DNA of 64,000 nucleotides from CAZWLY01 sp964634465. Lineage in GTDB: Bacteria > Desulfobacterota > Desulfarculia > G963662305. The stretch lies in contig CAZWLY010000014.1 of the NCBI GenBank assembly GCA_964634465.1, positions 44,789 through 108,788 of the forward strand, read 5' to 3'. The position numbers were made by a program, and so were the translations under genes. Under the pieces are notes generated by a model. That model saw only the letters and a list, made by a program, of their open reading frames with translations. It did not search any database and was not told the DNA's origin. Positions 59,984-64,000 of the stretch are shown in pieces. How positions within the stretch are numbered: the stretch's first letter is position 1; the number at the start of each line of letters is the position of its first letter.

Positions 59984-60012
59984 AATTTACCCCATGTTGC
60001 CCGCCTTGTAAA
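59984..60012 (-). promoter_or_regulatory. Promoter of the orphan gene
   Basis: Minus-strand TTTACA (60012-60007), a 17-bp spacer and TAAATT (59989-59984), in a short AT-rich patch. A transcription start near 59977 leaves a leader of about 28 nt. Confidence 0.5.
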
Positions 60013-60079
60013 AAAAATTGTTGCCCGTAACGTCAAGATCGGGCCCGCCTGGACCCGATCGATCACGATCGCCGCCCGA

Positions 60080-60928
60080 TCAGCCGTCGATCAATCTCTC
60101 CAACTGGGCCAGGGCGTCTTCGGACATCGTAAACGAGTGCTCCGGCCCGGGGAAGGAGGCGTTCAGAACCTCTTTCTTGTACTCGGTCAGGGCCTCCAGG
60201 ATCAACGGCCTGACCTTGAGATACTGCTTGACGAACTTGGGTACGAACTTGTCGAACAGGCCGATCATGTCGTGGGTGACCAGCACCTGTCCATCGACGT
60301 CCGGACCGGCCCCGATGCCGATGACCGGCACCTCGACCGCCTCGGCCACCATCTTGCCCAGCGGCGCCGGCACCGCCTCCAAGATCATCGAAAACACGCC
60401 GGCCCGCTCCAGGGCCTTGGCGTCCTCGATGACTTTCAGCGCGCTCTCGGCGTCCCGGCCCTGGGTCTTGAAGCCGCCCAAGGCGCTGGCCGTCTGGGGA
60501 GTCAGGCCGATGTGTCCCTGGACCGGGATGCCGGCCTTGACGATGGCCTCGATGGTCGGGGCGAAATCGACGCCGCCCTCCAGCTTGATCGCGTCGCAAC
60601 CGCCCTCCTTCATCAACCGGCCGGCGTTCATGATCGCCTCCCGGATGGAGGTATTGTAACTCATAAACGGCATGTCGCCGACCACCAGCGGCGTATTGCA
60701 GCCGCGCACGACGGCCTTGATGTGATGGATCATGTGCTCCATGGTCACCGCCACGGTGCCCTCCAGACCCATGACCACCATCCCCAGCGAGTCGCCGACC
60801 AGAACGATGTCCAGGCCGGCCTCGTCGGCCAACAGGCCGAAGGGGTAGTCGTAGGCGGTGCACATGGTCAGTTTGCGGTCGTCCTTCTTGGCCTGCTGGA
60901 CGTCCAACACGGTCACTTTCTTAGCCAT
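60080..60928 (-). CDS. panB: 3-methyl-2-oxobutanoate hydroxymethyltransferase
   Basis: 282 residues. Hallmarks are VTVLDVQQAKKDDRKLTMCTAYD, the Mg-binding VGDSLGMVVMG and KLEGG regions, and GIGAGPDVDGQVLVTHDMIG. It transfers a hydroxymethyl group from methylene-tetrahydrofolate to 2-oxoisovalerate to give ketopantoate, the first step to pantothenate and CoA. A TAAGGAGAC site precedes the ATG. It follows panE by 32 bp, so both ketopantoate steps are co-transcribed. Confidence 0.96.
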   Translation of the reverse strand: MAKKVTVLDVQQAKKDDRKLTMCTAYDYPFGLLADEAGLDIVLVGDSLGMVVMGLEGTVAVTMEHMIHHIKAVVRGCNTPLVVGDMPFMSYNTSIREAIMNAGRLMKEGGCDAIKLEGGVDFAPTIEAIVKAGIPVQGHIGLTPQTASALGGFKTQGRDAESALKVIEDAKALERAGVFSMILEAVPAPLGKMVAEAVEVPVIGIGAGPDVDGQVLVTHDMIGLFDKFVPKFVKQYLKVRPLILEALTEYKKEVLNASFPGPEHSFTMSEDALAQLERLIDG

Positions 60929-60960
60929 ATCGCTGTCTCCTTAACCTACCGCGAGAGTAT

Positions 60961-61878
60961 TCATGATTCGTAATGAGCCTGGAGCGTCTCGATCAGTGCG
61001 GTCAGGGTCTGGTTGACCGGCGCGGCCAGCCCCAGCCCGGCCGCCTCCCTGACCACCGCGCCGTTGATCGTTTCGATCTCGGTCTGGCGCTTGTTGTCCA
61101 CGTCCTGGCCCATGGACGATCGGTTGGGGCCGGTGGCCTCGGCCACCTCGAAGACGTGCTTCACCGCATCCTCGCGCACGCCGATCCCCAGGGCCCGGGC
61201 CACGGCCACGGCCTCCTCCACCGCCGCCCGGCTGAGTTCCCGGGTGGCTTCGAGGTCCAGGAGCTGGCCGTTCTTGATGCCGGTCAAGGCGGTGATGGCG
61301 TTGATCCCGACGTTGACCAGAAGCTTGTTCCAGACCACGACCTTGATCTCGGTCGAGACCTGCGTCTCGATGCCGGCCCGGTTGAAAACGTCGGCCACTC
61401 CCTCGGCCGCCGCCGCATCTCCCCCACTCCAGGGCCCGATGACGGTCGGCCCCACTCCGGCGTGACGGATGGCGCCCGGTCCGATGAGGGTGGCGCCGTG
61501 GGCCGTCGTCCCGGCCAAGACCCGGACCGGCTCGATCCTCTCGGCCAGGACATCGGCGTTGCCCAGACCGTTCTGGAGAGTCAAGACCAGCCCGGAGTCG
61601 CCGACCAACCCGGCCGCCGTCTCGGCCGCAACGGCGGTGGCGGTCGATTTGACGAAGACGATGGCCAGCTCGGCCCGGCCGACCTCGGCCGGATCGGCGG
61701 TCGCCTTCAGGGTCACGGTGCGGACGCGGCCGTCCCGTTCGAGCTTCAAGCCCTCGGCGTCGATCTTCTCGACGTGCTCGGCCCAGACGTCGATGAGCCA
61801 CACCTCGGCCCCGGCCTCGGCCAGAAGCGCCCCGAAGAGGCTGCCCATGGCTCCGGCGCCGACGACGGCGATCTTCAT
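60961..61878 (-). CDS. panE: 2-dehydropantoate 2-reductase
   Basis: 305 residues with the N-terminal NADPH motif VVGAGAMGSLFGALLAEAG and catalytic Lys in VVWNKLLVNVGINAI. A C-terminal helical domain contains the substrate residues near GQDVDNKRQTEIETINGAVV. It reduces ketopantoate to pantoate. Its ATG overlaps the upstream DppF-type gene (ATGA), which places it in the peptide-transporter transcript, an unusual coupling. Confidence 0.93.
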   Translation of the reverse strand: MKIAVVGAGAMGSLFGALLAEAGAEVWLIDVWAEHVEKIDAEGLKLERDGRVRTVTLKATADPAEVGRAELAIVFVKSTATAVAAETAAGLVGDSGLVLTLQNGLGNADVLAERIEPVRVLAGTTAHGATLIGPGAIRHAGVGPTVIGPWSGGDAAAAEGVADVFNRAGIETQVSTEIKVVVWNKLLVNVGINAITALTGIKNGQLLDLEATRELSRAAVEEAVAVARALGIGVREDAVKHVFEVAEATGPNRSSMGQDVDNKRQTEIETINGAVVREAAGLGLAAPVNQTLTALIETLQAHYES

Positions 61879-62873
61879 GACTTTCCTCCTGAAACGCCCC
61901 GACCGTCGTTCAGCCAGCAGGCGACGTAGTGATCCTTTTCAACCTCGACGAGCGGCGGTCGCGCCTCCCGGCAGCGCTCCATGGCAAAGGCGCAGCGGGG
62001 ATGGAAGGCGCAGCCCGGCGGCGGATCGATGGGACTGGGCGCGTCGCCTTCCAACGTCAGCGGTTCGGCCCGTTTGTGAGGATCGGGCAGCGGCACCGCC
62101 GCCAGCAGCGCCTGGGTGTAGGGATGTCTGGGGTTGAGGGAAAACTCCTCGGTCGAGGCCAACTCGACGATGACCCCCAGGTACATGACCGCGATCCGGT
62201 CGCAGACATGCTCGACCACGGACAGATCGTGGGAGATGAAGACGTAGCTCAGGTCGAACTCGTCCTTCAGATCCTGCATCAAGTTGATCACCTGGGCCTG
62301 GATGGACACGTCCAGGGCCGAGACCGGCTCGTCGGCCACGATCAACTCCGGGCGAAGACACAGCGAGCGGGCGAAGCCGATGCGCTGGCGCTGGCCGCCG
62401 GAGAACTCATGGGGGTACTTGTCCAGATCGACGGCGCGCAAGCCCACCTTCTCCAGCATCTCGGCGGCGATGGCCCGGCGCTCGGACCGGGACAGGTTCT
62501 GATGGGCCCGAAGCGGCTCGGTGATTATCGCCTCGACCCTCATCCTCGGATCGAGGCTGGAGTACGGGTCCTGGAAGATGATCTGCATCCGCCGGCGCAA
62601 CGCCTTCATCCGGCTTCGATTCAGCTTGGAGATATCCTGCCCGTCGAACACGATCCGGCCCGAGGTGGGTTCGATGAGCTTTAGTATCAGCCGGCCGAGG
62701 GTGGTCTTGCCGCAGCCCGACTCGCCCACCAACCCGAAGTTCTCTCCCCTGGCCACGGAGAACGACACCCCGTCCACGGCCTTGACCCAGGAATGGGGCT
62801 GGCTGAACAACCCGCCGCCCAGGGGGAAGTGCTTGACCAGGTCGTACACTTCGAGGAGGGGACGATCAGACAT
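61875..62873 (-). CDS. Second oligo/dipeptide ABC transporter ATP-binding protein (DppF type)
   Basis: 332 residues with Walker A GESGCGKTT, signature SGGQRQR, Walker B LIVADEPVSALD and the C-terminal oligo_HPY extension DPPPGCAFHPRCAF. It is paralogous to the dppF product at 9291-10283 but belongs to a separate operon. It overlaps the DppD-type gene by 8 bp and panE by 4 bp. Its permeases and binding protein presumably lie beyond the right edge. Confidence 0.92.
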   Translation of the reverse strand: MSDRPLLEVYDLVKHFPLGGGLFSQPHSWVKAVDGVSFSVARGENFGLVGESGCGKTTLGRLILKLIEPTSGRIVFDGQDISKLNRSRMKALRRRMQIIFQDPYSSLDPRMRVEAIITEPLRAHQNLSRSERRAIAAEMLEKVGLRAVDLDKYPHEFSGGQRQRIGFARSLCLRPELIVADEPVSALDVSIQAQVINLMQDLKDEFDLSYVFISHDLSVVEHVCDRIAVMYLGVIVELASTEEFSLNPRHPYTQALLAAVPLPDPHKRAEPLTLEGDAPSPIDPPPGCAFHPRCAFAMERCREARPPLVEVEKDHYVACWLNDGRGVSGGKS

Positions 62874-63870
62874 CGGCCTTCCTCCGCTCCGGGTAATCCT
62901 TGAGCCAGCACCGGGCGCTCTGGCCGTCGCCGACCGGCGCCAGCTCGGGCTGCATCTCCCGGCAGACGGCGAAGGCGTGGGGGCAGCGCGGGGCGAACTT
63001 GCAGCCGATGATGATCTCGGTCAACGGCGGCACCACGCCCTTGATCTCGTTGAGCCGCCTCGCCCCGCCGCCGACTCTCTCGCCCAGCCGGGGCATGGAT
63101 TTGAGCAGGCCCTGAGTGTAGGGGTGGAAGGGCGTATCGAAGATGTCGGTCACCGAACCCTGTTCCACCACCTGGCCGGCGTACATGACCACCACCCGGC
63201 TGGCCATCTGGGCCACCACGCCCAGATCGTGGGTGATCAGGAGCACGGCCATGCCGAGCTCTTCCTTGAGCTGGAGCATGAGCGAGAGAATCTGGGCCTG
63301 GATGGTCACGTCCAGGGCGGTGGTCGGCTCGTCGGCGATCAACAGCTTGGGACCGCAGACCATGGCCATGGCGATCATCACCCGCTGGCGCATGCCGCCG
63401 GAGAGTTGGTGGGGGTAGTCGTCGAGGCGCTTTCTGGCGGCCGGTATCTTGACCCGCTCCAGCCACCTGGCCGCCTCTTCCATGGCTTCGTTCCTGGTCA
63501 GCTCGGTGTGGACCAAAAGCGGCTCGGCCACCTGGCGGCCGATGGGCAGGACCGGGTTGAGCGAGGTCATCGGCTCCTGGAAGATCATGGCGATGTCCCG
63601 GCCGCGGACCCGGCGCAATTCTTCGCCGCTCAGTTCGAGCAGGTCGCGGCCCTCGAAGAGAATCCGGCCCGAGTTGATCCGGCCCGGCGGCGAGGGGATC
63701 AGGCCCAGCACGGAGAGCGAGGTCACGCTCTTGCCGCAGCCGCTCTCGCCAACCAGGCCGACCGTCTCGCCCCTGGCCAGGCCGAAGCTGACCCCGTCCA
63801 CCGCTCTGGCCACGCCCTCCGGGGTGTGGAAGTGGACCGACAGGTTCTCTATTTCGAGCAGTCTCGTCAA
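62866..63870 (-). CDS. Second oligo/dipeptide ABC transporter ATP-binding protein (DppD type)
   Basis: 334 residues from TTG 63870, which overlaps the stop of the peptidase gene and has GGAGAG five bases upstream. Longer upstream starts run into the peptidase frame. Walker A is GESGCGKSV, the signature SGGMRQR and Walker B LLIADEPTTALD. The C-terminal Cys-containing extension (IIGCKFAPRCPHAF) is present. It forms the ATPase pair with the next gene. Confidence 0.92.
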   Translation of the reverse strand: MTRLLEIENLSVHFHTPEGVARAVDGVSFGLARGETVGLVGESGCGKSVTSLSVLGLIPSPPGRINSGRILFEGRDLLELSGEELRRVRGRDIAMIFQEPMTSLNPVLPIGRQVAEPLLVHTELTRNEAMEEAARWLERVKIPAARKRLDDYPHQLSGGMRQRVMIAMAMVCGPKLLIADEPTTALDVTIQAQILSLMLQLKEELGMAVLLITHDLGVVAQMASRVVVMYAGQVVEQGSVTDIFDTPFHPYTQGLLKSMPRLGERVGGGARRLNEIKGVVPPLTEIIIGCKFAPRCPHAFAVCREMQPELAPVGDGQSARCWLKDYPERRKADV

Positions 63871-64000
63871 GGCGACTCTCCGGGCCACAGATAATGAAGC
63901 GCTGTCAAGGCGTAGATCTTGGCCGTGTCGACGAGCTGATCCAGATCGACCCACTCGTCCACCTGGTGGGGCACCTGGCGGTCGCCGGCGCCCATGGTGA
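63867..64000 (-). CDS. C-terminus of an M20-family peptidase (partial)
   Basis: Only the last 44 codons are in the window. The end reads MGAGDRQVPHQVDEWVDLDQL followed by a helix, DTAKIYALTALHYLW. The Gly-x-Gly-x-x-x-x-x-His-x-x-x-Glu pattern is the final metal-ligand His and conserved Glu region of M20 dipeptidases/deacylases (DapE/ArgE/CPG2 type). It is consistent with hydrolysis of peptides brought in by the adjacent importer. The stop overlaps the start of the DppD-type gene. Confidence 0.7.
   Translation of the reverse strand, partial: TMGAGDRQVPHQVDEWVDLDQLVDTAKIYALTALHYLWPGESP

Noticed and set aside
60010..60060. Hairpin plus T8 run after panB as a terminator
   Set aside because: The stem is good, but the T-run begins about 19 nt after it, too far for a standard terminator; the same DNA carries the promoter of the next gene.

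Overview
The window is GC-rich bacterial chromosome with densely packed, mostly operonic genes. The gene set points to a Gram-negative anaerobe, probably a Desulfobacterota (deltaproteobacterial) relative. It has indolepyruvate:ferredoxin oxidoreductase, a radical-type 2-hydroxyacyl-CoA dehydratase with its ATP-driven activator, a molybdopterin oxidoreductase, a TonB/ExbBD cobalamin system and an apparent selenoprotein. No rRNA, tRNA, CRISPR array, insertion sequence or prophage was recognised. The taxonomic call is an inference from gene content.

Layout. 1-5.8 kb: a multi-PAS membrane sensor (cut by the window edge), CheV, a methyl-accepting chemotaxis protein (MCP), and a two-domain rhodanese whose reading frame crosses an in-frame UGA at the catalytic-loop Cys position. 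6.1-9.1 kb: a subtilase and a small secreted protein that copies its propeptide. 9.3-14.9 kb: a complete dipeptide ABC importer (dppFDCBA). 15-18 kb: a PHP phosphoesterase, a bifunctional nuclease, MiaB and a DUF4911 protein. 18-24 kb: a Cache-domain MCP, a TPR protein and iorAB. 24-31 kb: an FG-GAP repeat lipoprotein-like protein, NUDIX, hisD, and an HDAC-gatC-gatA operon. 31.7-39.9 kb: a TRAP transporter of 2-oxoacid-binding type, then an operon of dehydratase, activator, acyl-CoA ligase and thiolase. 40-46 kb: a class I adenylate cyclase, a large unrecognised protein and a lone molybdopterin oxidoreductase. 46-54.2 kb: a nine-gene cobalamin uptake operon (DUF3450, TtpC-like ExbB, ExbB, ExbD, TonB, TPR, BtuF, BtuC, BtuD) behind an adenosylcobalamin riboswitch. 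54.4-59.9 kb: a racemase, a cysteine desulfidase-like protein, a sugar epimerase, a CARDB protein and a small orphan. 60-64 kb: panB and panE at the end of a second dipeptide-importer operon with an M20 peptidase.

How it works together. Amino-acid and peptide fermentation chemistry recurs: two peptide importers, a peptidase, IorAB for aryl-pyruvates, a TakP-like 2-oxoacid TRAP system and a 2-hydroxyacyl-CoA dehydratase module. iorAB and the dehydratase operon lie 13 kb apart but share nearly identical upstream DNA. Each has a TTGACA box, a GTCTAC element 18 bp later, and then three 11-bp direct repeats of TAGCTA type. I infer one regulator for both.

The strongest candidates for new biology are the selenocysteine rhodanese with its hairpin, the shared 11-bp-repeat regulon, two genes that seem to lack a standard start codon (the dehydratase activator and btuF), and the free-standing protease propeptide.
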